A model generated the notes under the pieces. The model was not told the origin of the DNA and ran no database searches. It was given only the letters and a program-made list of their open reading frames with translations. Shown piece by piece: positions 1 through 6,739 of a DNA stretch of 49,187 nt. The DNA comes from Rhodanobacteraceae bacterium (lineage in GTDB: Bacteria; Pseudomonadota; Gammaproteobacteria; Xanthomonadales; Rhodanobacteraceae), in contig PLNP01000024.1 of assembly GCA_003142815.1 (NCBI GenBank), positions 1-49,187 on the forward strand, read 5' to 3'. Positions within the stretch are counted from its first letter, which is position 1; each line of letters starts with the position of its first letter. Both the position numbers and the translations under genes were made by a program.

Positions 1-600
1 CAGCACCGAGACCGTGTTGGCGGTGACGTTCGCGACGATCAGGTCGGGCATGCCGTCGCCGTTGACGTCGGCGGCGGTGACCGATCTGGGACTCGTCCCG
101 GTGGCGAAGATCTGCTGCGCGGCAAAGCTGGGCGTCGCGGCCCCGGGCACGGTGGTGTTGAGCAGCACCGAGACCGTGTCGGCACCGTCGTTCGCGACGA
201 TCAGGTCGGGCATGCCGTCGCCGTTGACATCGGCGACAGTGACCGAATAGGGACTCGTCCCTGTGGCGAAGATCTGCTGCACGGCAAAGCTGGGGGTAGT
301 GGCCCCGGGCGCGGTGGTGTTGAGCAGCACCGAGATCGTGTTGGCGTTGACGTTCGCGACGATCAGGTCGGGCTTGCCGTCGCCGTTGACGTCGGCGACG
401 GTGACCGAATAGGGATTCGTCCCGGTGGCGAAGGTCTGTTGCGCGGCAAAGCTCGATGTAGTGGCCCCGGGTGCGGTGTTGTTGAGCAGCACCGAGACCG
501 TGTTGTCATTGAAGTTCGCAACGATCAGGTCGGGCTTGCCATCGCCGTTGACATCGGCGGTGGTGACCGAGAAGGGATTCGCCCCGGTGGCGAAGCTTTG
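1..600 (-). repeat. 162-bp tandem repeats coding the VCBS units
   Basis: The phrase cagcaccgaga recurs at 1, 163, 325 and 487, giving an exact 162-base (54-codon) period on the minus-strand reading frame. Copies differ by only scattered substitutions, and the phase is kept so the reading frame is unbroken. Confidence 0.9.
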
Positions 601-1017
601 CTGCGCGGCGAAACCCGGCGCAGGACCGATGCCGATCGCCGTGTCCAGCAGCAGTTGGAAGGTCTGGTCGGCGCTGTTGGAGGTATTGGCTGCGAGGGTC
701 ACCGGAACGCTTGCGCTGGTCGACCCCGCGGGAAGGGTGATGCTGCCGGCGGCGGCGGTGTAGTCGATGCCGGCCATGGCAGTGCCGTCCACCGTGTGGT
801 AGCTCAGCACCGTGTCATAGCCGATGTCGCCGCTGCGCGTTACCGGAAAGTTGAGCGTTACCGGAATGTTGCTGGTGCCTTTGCTGGCGGAGGAGACCGT
901 CAACGTCGTGGTGTCAGCCAGCGCGGAGAAGGCAACGCAAAGACCGAGCGCGAACGCCGAACTCCTGAGCAAGATGGGGTTCCGGAAACGGTTGGAGAAT
1001 TCCGTCGTGTGTTTCAT
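1..1017 (-). CDS. Secreted Calx-beta / FG-GAP (VCBS) repeat protein, 3' part outside window
   Basis: The minus-strand frame is open from an ATG at 1017 to base 1, exactly 339 codons, and runs off the window. AGGGG lies 6 bases before the start. A signal peptide (hydrophobic residues about 17-35, ending FSALA before DTTTL) is followed by a Calx-beta-like domain at about residues 36-130 (DGTAMAGIDYTAAAG, then LPAGSTSASVPVTL). Three full and one partial 54-residue FG-GAP/VCBS repeats then begin near residue 140, each with the calcium-binding core DVNGDGKPDLIVAN or DVNGDGMPDLIVAN. Such proteins are secreted or surface-attached beta-propeller proteins; the ligand cannot be told. The repeats are nearly identical at DNA level, which suggests recent duplication. 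More repeats, and possibly a secretion or anchoring domain, should lie beyond base 1. Confidence 0.85.
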   Translation of the reverse strand, partial: MKHTTEFSNRFRNPILLRSSAFALGLCVAFSALADTTTLTVSSASKGTSNIPVTLNFPVTRSGDIGYDTVLSYHTVDGTAMAGIDYTAAAGSITLPAGSTSASVPVTLAANTSNSADQTFQLLLDTAIGIGPAPGFAAQQSFATGANPFSVTTADVNGDGKPDLIVANFNDNTVSVLLNNTAPGATTSSFAAQQTFATGTNPYSVTVADVNGDGKPDLIVANVNANTISVLLNTTAPGATTPSFAVQQIFATGTSPYSVTVADVNGDGMPDLIVANDGADTVSVLLNTTVPGAATPSFAAQQIFATGTSPRSVTAADVNGDGMPDLIVANVTANTVSVL

Positions 1018-1759
1018 GGGTTGCCCCTGATGTACATCCGTGATCGACCTGGGACTTCTCGGTACGAACCCACCCGGTTCCCGCCGCCCATCCAGTACGA
1101 ACCTGACGGCTGGATAGCCAAGGCATTGTGCACTTTACGCAGAAACTTTGGAGGGAACGCTGGGCCAGCAAAGGCATGGACGCGAACGGCTCCTTTTGGC
1201 CGTTCAACGCCAGTCGACGCGAACGTCGCAGTCCGACCCAAACCAGCGTTCGATCTTGGGTTCTGCCGCGTTGGCGGCTCGTGGACGGCCCAATTATGCC
1301 CACACTGATGCAGCGTAACGTTCTTACGCCCTCGAATCCGGGGTGTTGCGCGTTATCCTGCTCGCGCATGTTGGCGGATGCAGTGGGCTAACGTCTTGAT
1401 CAGATGTAGGAAATCGCCTTGACGACGCGACCGGCTGCGCTGAACATGCCGTGCAACACCCCGCATTCGGGGTCTACTTGTAGTTCAAGTTCAAGAGCGT
1501 CGAGCTCGCGCTAAAGTAGCCACTGTCGTACGTAACCAAGCGGAGTTTCCCGATTGACACCGTCGAGCGGTCATCGATACTCAGCTTCGCTGATTTTATG
1601 TCGCATCGTCACTGTCGCTTCGGAGCCGCTTGCGGTGAAGGTAACGACCCAGGCGAATCGCACCACTCTCGACAGCTCTTGACCTCGAACTAATCGTTAG
1701 AGCGGACCTCACGCGACGTCTGCGCGAAAATCACGACCGACACGCGGCGGCCGCTCAAC
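1018..1759. other. Intergenic stretch with no supported gene
   Basis: About 740 bases with no frame I can defend: the open frames here are short, lack recognisable domains and have no convincing ribosome site. It holds the 5' region of the Calx-beta gene at its left end and an attC-like imperfect inverted repeat at its right end (listed separately). A small hairpin, aacggc...gccgtt, lies at 1187-1206 without a T run. Confidence 0.5.
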
Positions 1760-1774
1760 TCAGTTGTTAGCGAG
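1686..1774 (-). other. attC-like imperfect inverted repeat (candidate integron recombination site)
   Basis: Read on the minus strand, the left end TAACAACTGAGTTGAGCGG resembles the 5' end of classical attC sites, and the right end (CCGCTCTAACGATTAG, about 1687-1704) resembles the complementary 3' end. The two ends pair over about 15 positions around a roughly 50-base centre, a total size normal for attC. The stop codon of the preceding minus-strand fragment (TAA) lies inside the left box, as in integron gene cassettes. The R boxes are not perfect, and no integrase gene is in the window, so this is a resemblance only. Confidence 0.35.
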
Positions 1775-1993
1775 CGTCGCGCCGGTCGACATCGACCATG
1801 CCAGCTGCAGTTTGCCGGCGTTGTTCTTGTTGATGTCCGTCAGCGTGCTATGTCGGGTGAGCGCATCGTCGCCGCCGGGCGAAGCCCACTCATTGCCGGG
1901 TGCCGCATACGCGACGCTGCTGCCGAGAACCATCGCGAGACTTGCGCACAGCGCGAAAATCCGCAGTTGGGTTCCTGATGAAATCGAGTTCAT
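1760..1993 (-). pseudogene. N-terminal fragment of a PQQ-dependent alcohol dehydrogenase-type protein
   Basis: A 77-codon frame starting at the ATG at 1993 with a good ribosome site (AGGAG 8 bases upstream). Residues 1-32 form a signal peptide (hydrophobic FALCASLAMVLGSSVAYA). The following DALTRHSTLTDINKNNAGKL and LAWSMSTG match the N-terminus of quinoprotein methanol/ethanol dehydrogenases, where the pattern is RYSPL..IN..NV..L..AW..STG. Those enzymes run to about 550-700 residues with eight propeller blades and PQQ ligands; here the frame stops after the first strand. The sequence beyond the stop shows no continuing homology in any minus-strand frame, so the rest is deleted rather than frameshifted. 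Transcription and translation signals look intact, so a short exported peptide could still be made. Confidence 0.6.
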
Positions 1994-2353
1994 ATCGCAT
2001 CTCCTCTTGACGGACTTGCGATAGTTGGCGTCGTGATGGGTACGTGCGAAGGCGCCAGCAAGACGTGCCCGCTGGCGGGCGCTCCGGCGACGCATCAATA
2101 ACTCAGCAGCCGTCGTGCCAACGTGGAGTGTTCTCCGGAACCCACGAAAGATCAATGTCGTCAAGATGCTGCGATGCAGTGTTTCCGGCGCGAGGGTGCC
2201 ACTCGCGGAACAGCAACGACGGTGCCGTTGCGCCGCATCTGGCATAGCATCTCGGGCGGATCAACTTGCGACGTACCGTCCGTGCGGTGTTCGTCTGCGT
2301 GATGACGTCGCGGACCGTCGGCGACGCGACGAACGGGCGCCGGCGAATGTCGA
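1994..2353. other. Intergenic region, no gene seen
   Basis: About 360 bases between the start of the quinoprotein fragment and the 3' end of the chorismatase gene. Open frames present are shadows without domains or ribosome sites. It should contain the promoter of the minus-strand fragment, but I cannot place one with confidence. Confidence 0.4.
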
Positions 2354-3343
2354 TCAACCGGCCGTGCGATGCGTGCCGTCGATTTCGACCAGCAACTCGC
2401 TGCGGCAGATATCGCCGGCGAGCAGCAACAGGCCACCGGGCGAAGGTGCACGCTTCGTCAACGCATCGGCGACAAAGTCCGCATCGGCCGGATTGCGCAG
2501 ATAGGCCTTGAGCACGCTGCGCTCGCCGAAGCGCGAGTCGCCGAGGCCGGCTTCGCCGGCGAGGCTGCCGAGATTGGCCCACGTTTCGTCGATCTGTGCG
2601 GCGAGGTCGCCGTGATGCAGCGAGACGTGGCCGACCACGGCGGCGGTGCCCGAGATCAGCAGCTGCGCGGCCGCGGTCAGCATGCCGCGCGCGAAGGTCG
2701 GGGCGGTCGGCCCATATTGGCGCGGGTAACGCCACGCGCTGACTTGGCGCGGGTTCTCGACCGGGTGGCCGGCATGCCGGGCGGCGAGGCCATAGACCTG
2801 CAGCACCCGCACGCCATCCTGGCGACCGATCGCGGTCGCGGCCGGATAGGGCTTGCTGGTGAAGCCGCGCATGCCGCGCGCGCGGCCGTCGCAGAACAGG
2901 CGATAGCGTTCGCTGTCGCCGGTGCCGAGATTGATCGCGTCCAGGTAATTCCACAGACGCAGCAGATGCGGCGTCGCGCCGGCCGCGACGAACGCGGTCA
3001 GGGTTCGATACGCGTGCTCGGCCGCCGCGGCGATACCGCCATGTGCGGCTTCGTCGACCTCGATGGAGAAAAAAAGATAGTCGCCCGCGCGGCTCCAGCG
3101 CAGATCGCCGTCGCGCCCGCTGGCCACCGCGGCATTCGCGCGCCAGACCTCGAACAGCGGCGCTTGCAGCGGTTCGAGACCCACGCGCAGTGCGCGCGGA
3201 TCATCCGGCATCTGCGCGCTGGCACCGAAACCGATGACCGCGAGCACGTCGGGCTCGGCGAGCAACTGCTGCGCCGGCGTCTGCGCATAGTCGATCCGCA
3301 GCGCGAACGGTCGTGGCTCGGTTTCGGTGATGGGGCTCGACAT
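2354..3343 (-). CDS. Chorismatase, XanB2/FkbO-Hyg5 family (hydroxybenzoate synthase)
   Basis: A 329-residue protein starting MSSPITETE. The blocks RLWNYLDAIN, ERYRLFCDGR, ENPRQVSAWRYPRQYGP, ISGTAAVVGH and LLAGDICRSELLVEIDG are the conserved segments of the chorismate-hydrolysing family that includes XanB2 of Xanthomonas and the actinomycete FkbO and Hyg5; annotation pipelines often call it pteridine-dependent deoxygenase. XanB2 converts chorismate to 3- and 4-hydroxybenzoate, the aromatic starter of xanthomonadin and a ubiquinone precursor. The length fits the family (about 330-345). It is divergent from the ACP gene across a 112-base gap, which must hold both promoters. The ATG at 3343 is chosen because homologous sequence begins there; no strong ribosome site is visible and the frame stays open upstream. 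Which hydroxybenzoate isomer is made cannot be read from sequence. Confidence 0.88.
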   Translation of the reverse strand: MSSPITETEPRPFALRIDYAQTPAQQLLAEPDVLAVIGFGASAQMPDDPRALRVGLEPLQAPLFEVWRANAAVASGRDGDLRWSRAGDYLFFSIEVDEAAHGGIAAAAEHAYRTLTAFVAAGATPHLLRLWNYLDAINLGTGDSERYRLFCDGRARGMRGFTSKPYPAATAIGRQDGVRVLQVYGLAARHAGHPVENPRQVSAWRYPRQYGPTAPTFARGMLTAAAQLLISGTAAVVGHVSLHHGDLAAQIDETWANLGSLAGEAGLGDSRFGERSVLKAYLRNPADADFVADALTKRAPSPGGLLLLAGDICRSELLVEIDGTHRTAG

Positions 3344-3455
3344 CGGAAGGCGAGGCGCCAGCTTTAGTAACGCCGCGCAGCGCGCATGGCGGGCCGCGGA
3401 TGATACACTGACCGGATAGTTTTTCTGCCCAAGCCGGCCGAGTCCTCGATCGTTC

Positions 3456-3743
3456 ATGGATACCGATACCCGCAATTCCGTCCAGTCGTCGACCGAGCAG
3501 GAGCTCGCAAAACTGCTCGTCGAAAGTCTGAATATCGATTGGGTGAAACCGGGCGACATCGACGCGGAGGCGGCGCTGTTCGGCGGTGACCTCGGTCTCG
3601 ATTCGATCGATGCGCTCGAACTCGCGCTGGCCGTGTCCAAGCACTACGGTTTCAGTTTGCGTTCGGACAATCCGGACAACCAGCGCATCTTCAGCAGCCT
3701 GCGCGCGCTGTCGGCGCATATCGAACAGCACCGCGTCGCCTGA
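3456..3743 (+). CDS. Acyl carrier protein of the aryl polyene/xanthomonadin locus
   Basis: A 95-residue acidic helical protein with the phosphopantetheine attachment motif GLDSIDALEL; the modified serine is Ser50. The helix-2 pattern DSIDALELALAVSKHYGF is typical of the ACPs (XanC, ApeE/ApeF type) that carry the growing polyene chain from an aryl starter. It is the first gene of the plus-strand pigment operon and divergent from the chorismatase. APE clusters usually contain two ACPs; only this one is visible in the window. The phosphopantetheinyl transferase that would activate it is not in the window. Confidence 0.9.
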   Translation: MDTDTRNSVQSSTEQELAKLLVESLNIDWVKPGDIDAEAALFGGDLGLDSIDALELALAVSKHYGFSLRSDNPDNQRIFSSLRALSAHIEQHRVA

Positions 3744-3949
3744 GTTTGCCCCGCGAGCGGGTCGCGGTCGCCGACCACGCGGCGCCATCGCCTTGGGGTT
3801 GCGGCGTGCCAGGGCGCCCGCGACGGATCTGAACAGTCAGCCCATCCTGCTGTTTTCACTCGGCATTCGGTGCCGGCGTGATGCGCGGCCTATGCTACAG
3901 TTCGGGCGCTTCCAGCGCCGCCAGAAACCCAACGCCGCCCTTGCCTTCG

Positions 3950-4663
3950 ATGTCCGCCAGCCTTCCCGCCGCCACGCCTGTCATGCCGTCCACGCGCGCG
4001 TTCGCATGCGTGATCGGGTGTGTCGCGTTGTTCCTCGCCGCGTATATGACCGCCAATGCCTGGATCAATGAGCTGGCGTTGTTCGTGCTGATCACCCTGC
4101 TCCTGCAGTCCGGCCTGCGTCGGCGCAACGCACATGCATGGATCGTGTGGCTCGCCTCCGGCGCGGCGCTCGCGGTACTCGGCAGTCGCGGCAACGGACG
4201 CCTCGCACTCGATGTGTTGCCAGCCGTGTTCAACGCGGTCTTCTGCATCGTGTTCGCGCGCAGTCTCGCACACGGCTGCACCCCGCTGATCGCGCGCATC
4301 ATCGAAGCGATCGAAGGCCGTGCCCGGCTTGGGTTGTCGCGCGTGGCCGCCTACGCGCGCGCGCTGACCTGGGCGTGGGCGCTGCTGCTCGGCATGCAGG
4401 CCGCAGTGCTGGCGTGGCTGGCCACGCGTGACCTCGGCGCGATTGCGCACAGTGCATTGTCCGACTCGCCATGGCGTTGGTATCTGCACTTTGGCAGCTA
4501 CGCGCTGGTGCCCGCGTTTCTTATTCTGGAATATGCGTTCCGTCGTTGGTGGCTGCGACACATACCGCATGCGTCGCTGGCGCAATTCCTTGTCCAGCTC
4601 GCGCGCAACTGGCCTGCACTGGTTCGAAGCGTCGCGCTCGACACGTCGCGGACCGAACGATGA
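3950..4663 (+). CDS. Inner-membrane protein of the aryl polyene locus (COG4648-like)
   Basis: A polytopic membrane protein with hydrophobic segments at about residues 17-35, 40-54, 66-78, 86-106, 139-165 and 184-203 and a basic C-terminal tail. It resembles the small uncharacterised membrane proteins encoded beside the ACP and dehydratase in aryl polyene and xanthomonadin loci; no enzymatic motif is seen and its role is unknown. Its stop overlaps the next start (ATGA at 4660-4663), so the two are translationally coupled. The start is uncertain: the frame is open from 3878, and the ATGs at 3950 and 3983 are both plausible. I give 3950 (237 residues); the one at 3983 would start directly before the first membrane helix. 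No clear ribosome site precedes any of them. Confidence 0.7.
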   Translation: MSASLPAATPVMPSTRAFACVIGCVALFLAAYMTANAWINELALFVLITLLLQSGLRRRNAHAWIVWLASGAALAVLGSRGNGRLALDVLPAVFNAVFCIVFARSLAHGCTPLIARIIEAIEGRARLGLSRVAAYARALTWAWALLLGMQAAVLAWLATRDLGAIAHSALSDSPWRWYLHFGSYALVPAFLILEYAFRRWWLRHIPHASLAQFLVQLARNWPALVRSVALDTSRTER

Positions 4664-4959
4664 GCGACGCGCGCACGATCACCCAAACGCTGCGCATCGA
4701 CGGGCACCATCCGAGCCTGCCGGGCCATTTCCCGGGCCAGCCGGTCGTGCCCGGCGTGGTCTTGCTTGATCGCATCGCGGCGGCCCTGGAGGGTGCCGGT
4801 GCGGGGCGCTTCAAACGTATCGGCGTGGTGAAGTTTCTGGCGCCGTTGCTGCCGGAGCAGGATGCCGAACTCAGCGCCACGTACGATGGCGCACGCTTGA
4901 GCTTTCATGTCGAGCGCAGCGGGACGCCGATACTCAAGGGGGAAGGGGAGCTGGAATGA
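4660..4959 (+). CDS. 3-hydroxyacyl-ACP dehydratase, hotdog fold (ApeI-like)
   Basis: A 99-residue single hotdog-domain protein. The active-site block GHFPGQPVVPGVVLLD (histidine at residue 23) matches the FabZ/FabA motif HFPG..P..PGV. In aryl polyene loci one of two dehydratases of this kind removes water from the 3-hydroxyacyl-ACP at each elongation round, so double bonds accumulate because no enoyl reductase is present. It overlaps its neighbours by four bases on both sides (ATGA junctions at 4660 and 4956), so it sits in the core of the operon. It is shorter than FabZ (about 140 residues), as is usual for ApeI-type proteins. Confidence 0.85.
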   Translation: MSDARTITQTLRIDGHHPSLPGHFPGQPVVPGVVLLDRIAAALEGAGAGRFKRIGVVKFLAPLLPEQDAELSATYDGARLSFHVERSGTPILKGEGELE

Positions 4960-5942
4960 ATGAGCATTGGACCGAACGCCCGGAAGGCGGCGGCCGTTTC
5001 GCGATTTGGTTGCTCCTCACGATCGGTCTGCATTTCGGACGCGGCGTTGCGCGCGCGATCCTGTATCCGATCACGTTGTACTTCTACTTTCGCCGGCCGT
5101 TCGAGCGCCGCGTGTCCTACGAGTTCCTGCAGCGCGCGTTCGGCCGGCCGGCCGGCGCCTGGCAGGTCATGCGCCACATTCACCGCTTCGCCTCGACGAT
5201 CCTCGATCGGGTATTCCTGCTCAGCGACCGCTTCGCGCGCTTCGACGTGCGCATGCACGGCCTCGACGAACTCACCTCGCGGATCCGGCCGGAGCGCGGC
5301 GTGCTCCTGCTCGGTTCGCACATCGGCAGCTTCGAGGTATTGCGCGTGGCTGCGAGCGAGCGTCCGGATGTCAAAGTGCGCGTCGTGCTCGACACCCAGC
5401 AGACGCCGGCGCTGACCGAGCTGCTGCATGCGATCAATCCGGAGATCCGGCGCAACGTGATCGATGCATCGCGGGCAGGCACCGATATCGTGCTCGCGCT
5501 CGGCGAGGCGATTCGTGAAGGCGCGTTGACGACCCTGCTGGCCGATCGCGCACGCCCGCACGAGGCGACCGTCGTCGTCGACTTCATGGGGGCGCCGGCC
5601 GCATTCCCGGTCGCGCCGTTCCTGATCGGCTCGGTGCTGAAGGCGCCGATCGTGCTGTGTTTTGGCCTGTACCGCGGTGGCAACCGCTACGACCTGTATT
5701 TCGAGTCGTTTTCCGACGAACTTGCGCTGCCGCGGCGCGAGCGCACGACCGAGTTGCGCGCGGTCGTGCAGCGCTATGCAGCGCGGCTCGAATATTACGT
5801 GCGCGAAGATCCCTACAACTGGTTCAACTGGCATGACTTCTGGAATCTCGAAGGCTTCACGGGCGACGCAGCGGCTGTGCGCAAGCCTGCTCTGGACAAG
5901 CCCGCTCTGGCTGACGCCTCCGTGTTTCGCGGCGTCGCCTGA
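4956..5942 (+). CDS. LpxL/HtrB-type acyltransferase of the pigment locus
   Basis: A 328-residue protein with one N-terminal hydrophobic segment (about 15-45) and the lysophospholipid/lipid A acyltransferase block LLLGSHIGSFEVLRV, giving the catalytic HX4E pair His122 and Glu127. Family members use acyl-ACP as donor at the cytoplasmic face of the inner membrane. In aryl polyene loci such an enzyme is thought to join the finished polyene to its lipid or glycerol-like head group; the acceptor here is not readable. Its start overlaps the dehydratase stop (ATGA), and its 3' end overlaps the LolA-like gene by about 110 bases. A second enzyme of this superfamily, probably the lipid A one, is at 46220-47113. 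Confidence 0.85.
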   Translation: MNEHWTERPEGGGRFAIWLLLTIGLHFGRGVARAILYPITLYFYFRRPFERRVSYEFLQRAFGRPAGAWQVMRHIHRFASTILDRVFLLSDRFARFDVRMHGLDELTSRIRPERGVLLLGSHIGSFEVLRVAASERPDVKVRVVLDTQQTPALTELLHAINPEIRRNVIDASRAGTDIVLALGEAIREGALTTLLADRARPHEATVVVDFMGAPAAFPVAPFLIGSVLKAPIVLCFGLYRGGNRYDLYFESFSDELALPRRERTTELRAVVQRYAARLEYYVREDPYNWFNWHDFWNLEGFTGDAAAVRKPALDKPALADASVFRGVA

Positions 5943-6540
5943 CACAGTCGCGGCGCCGGTCGCGCACATCGATGCGGCGACCTTGGTCGCGAGCCTCAAA
6001 CGCGCTGCCCCTTCGCGCACCGCCTACACCGAAATACGTTTTTCGGGGCTGCTCGATCGCCCATTGATCCTGCACGGCGAACTCGAATATCTCGGCCCCG
6101 CCGAGCTGGGCAAGCGCGTCAACACTCCGTACCGCGAGCAGACGACGATCGCGAATGGCGAAGCGACCGTGCGCCGCGGCGAACGCGCACCGCGCACGTT
6201 CTCGCTGAGCCAGGCGCCGGAACTCGAAGGCTTCCTGCGCGGGTTCGCCGCGTTGCTTGGCGGCGACGCGCCCGCGCTCGCACGCGATTTCGAACTCGCG
6301 GTGAGCGGCGCGGCGGCAAACTGGCAGCTCACGTTGAAACCACGCGACAGCCGCCTCGCGCGCCGCATCAGCGCGATCGAGGTTGATGGCGCCAACCGGA
6401 CACCGCGCTGCTTCCGCACCCGCGACGTCGACGGCGATGTCAGCATCCTGCTCGTCGACACGCTTGCGGCGACTCAACTGCCGACACGGCCTTCGCAGCC
6501 TCAGATCGACGCGCTGTGCCGCGGCATCAAGACGCGATGA
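5833..6540 (+). CDS. LolA-like outer-membrane carrier protein (ApeL-type)
   Basis: A 235-residue predicted periplasmic protein. A basic N-region (SKASRATQR) and hydrophobic segment (about residues 16-35, ending CFAA) form a signal peptide, followed by the mature start SPDTVAAP. The strand pattern YTEIRFSGLLDRPLILHGEL...ITL and the closing ISAIEVDG resemble LolA family proteins, which ferry lipid-modified cargo through the periplasm. In aryl polyene loci a LolA homologue is thought to help move the pigment lipid to the outer membrane. The start at 5833 lies inside the acyltransferase gene; I chose it because it supplies a complete signal peptide in frame, and no later ATG does. The next gene is the MMPL exporter, about 200 bases on. 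Confidence 0.72.
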   Translation: MTSGISKASRATQRLCASLLWTSPLWLTPPCFAASPDTVAAPVAHIDAATLVASLKRAAPSRTAYTEIRFSGLLDRPLILHGELEYLGPAELGKRVNTPYREQTTIANGEATVRRGERAPRTFSLSQAPELEGFLRGFAALLGGDAPALARDFELAVSGAAANWQLTLKPRDSRLARRISAIEVDGANRTPRCFRTRDVDGDVSILLVDTLAATQLPTRPSQPQIDALCRGIKTR

Positions 6541-6630
6541 GCTGCGCTGCCCTAACCGCTTGCGAGTCGCCCTGCGTGTCGATGCATCGCGGGTCGCGCG
6601 CTTCCGCACCCTTCACGAGACGGCTCGCTT

Positions 6631-6735
6631 CTGCCCCCTCCCCTTCAAGTGGAGGGCTGGGGTGGGGATGGTGTTCGTGGCAACCTCGCAACAGCGCCAC
6701 ACTCGACCCACCCCTCTCCTCGAACGGAAGGGCTG
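6631..6735. repeat. Palindromic intergenic repeat between LolA-like gene and exporter
   Basis: A C-rich arm (ccccctccccttcaagtgg) is followed by G-rich ggctggggtgggg, then a partial inverted partner (cccacccctctcctcgaacgg). This is the ccctcccc/ggggaggg type of intergenic palindrome that recurs at 30840-31040 and in fragment form near 26010-26045. It sits between two pigment genes on the same strand. Confidence 0.6.
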
Positions 6736-6739
6736 AAAC

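Noticed and set aside
1-600. Regularly spaced repeats that could suggest a CRISPR array
   Set aside because: The period is 162 bases with no short repeat/unique spacer alternation, and the units encode FG-GAP motifs in one frame.
914-1369. Minus-strand frame of 151 codons upstream of the Calx-beta gene
   Set aside because: It overlaps the 5' end of the real gene in another frame, has no ribosome site and no domain.
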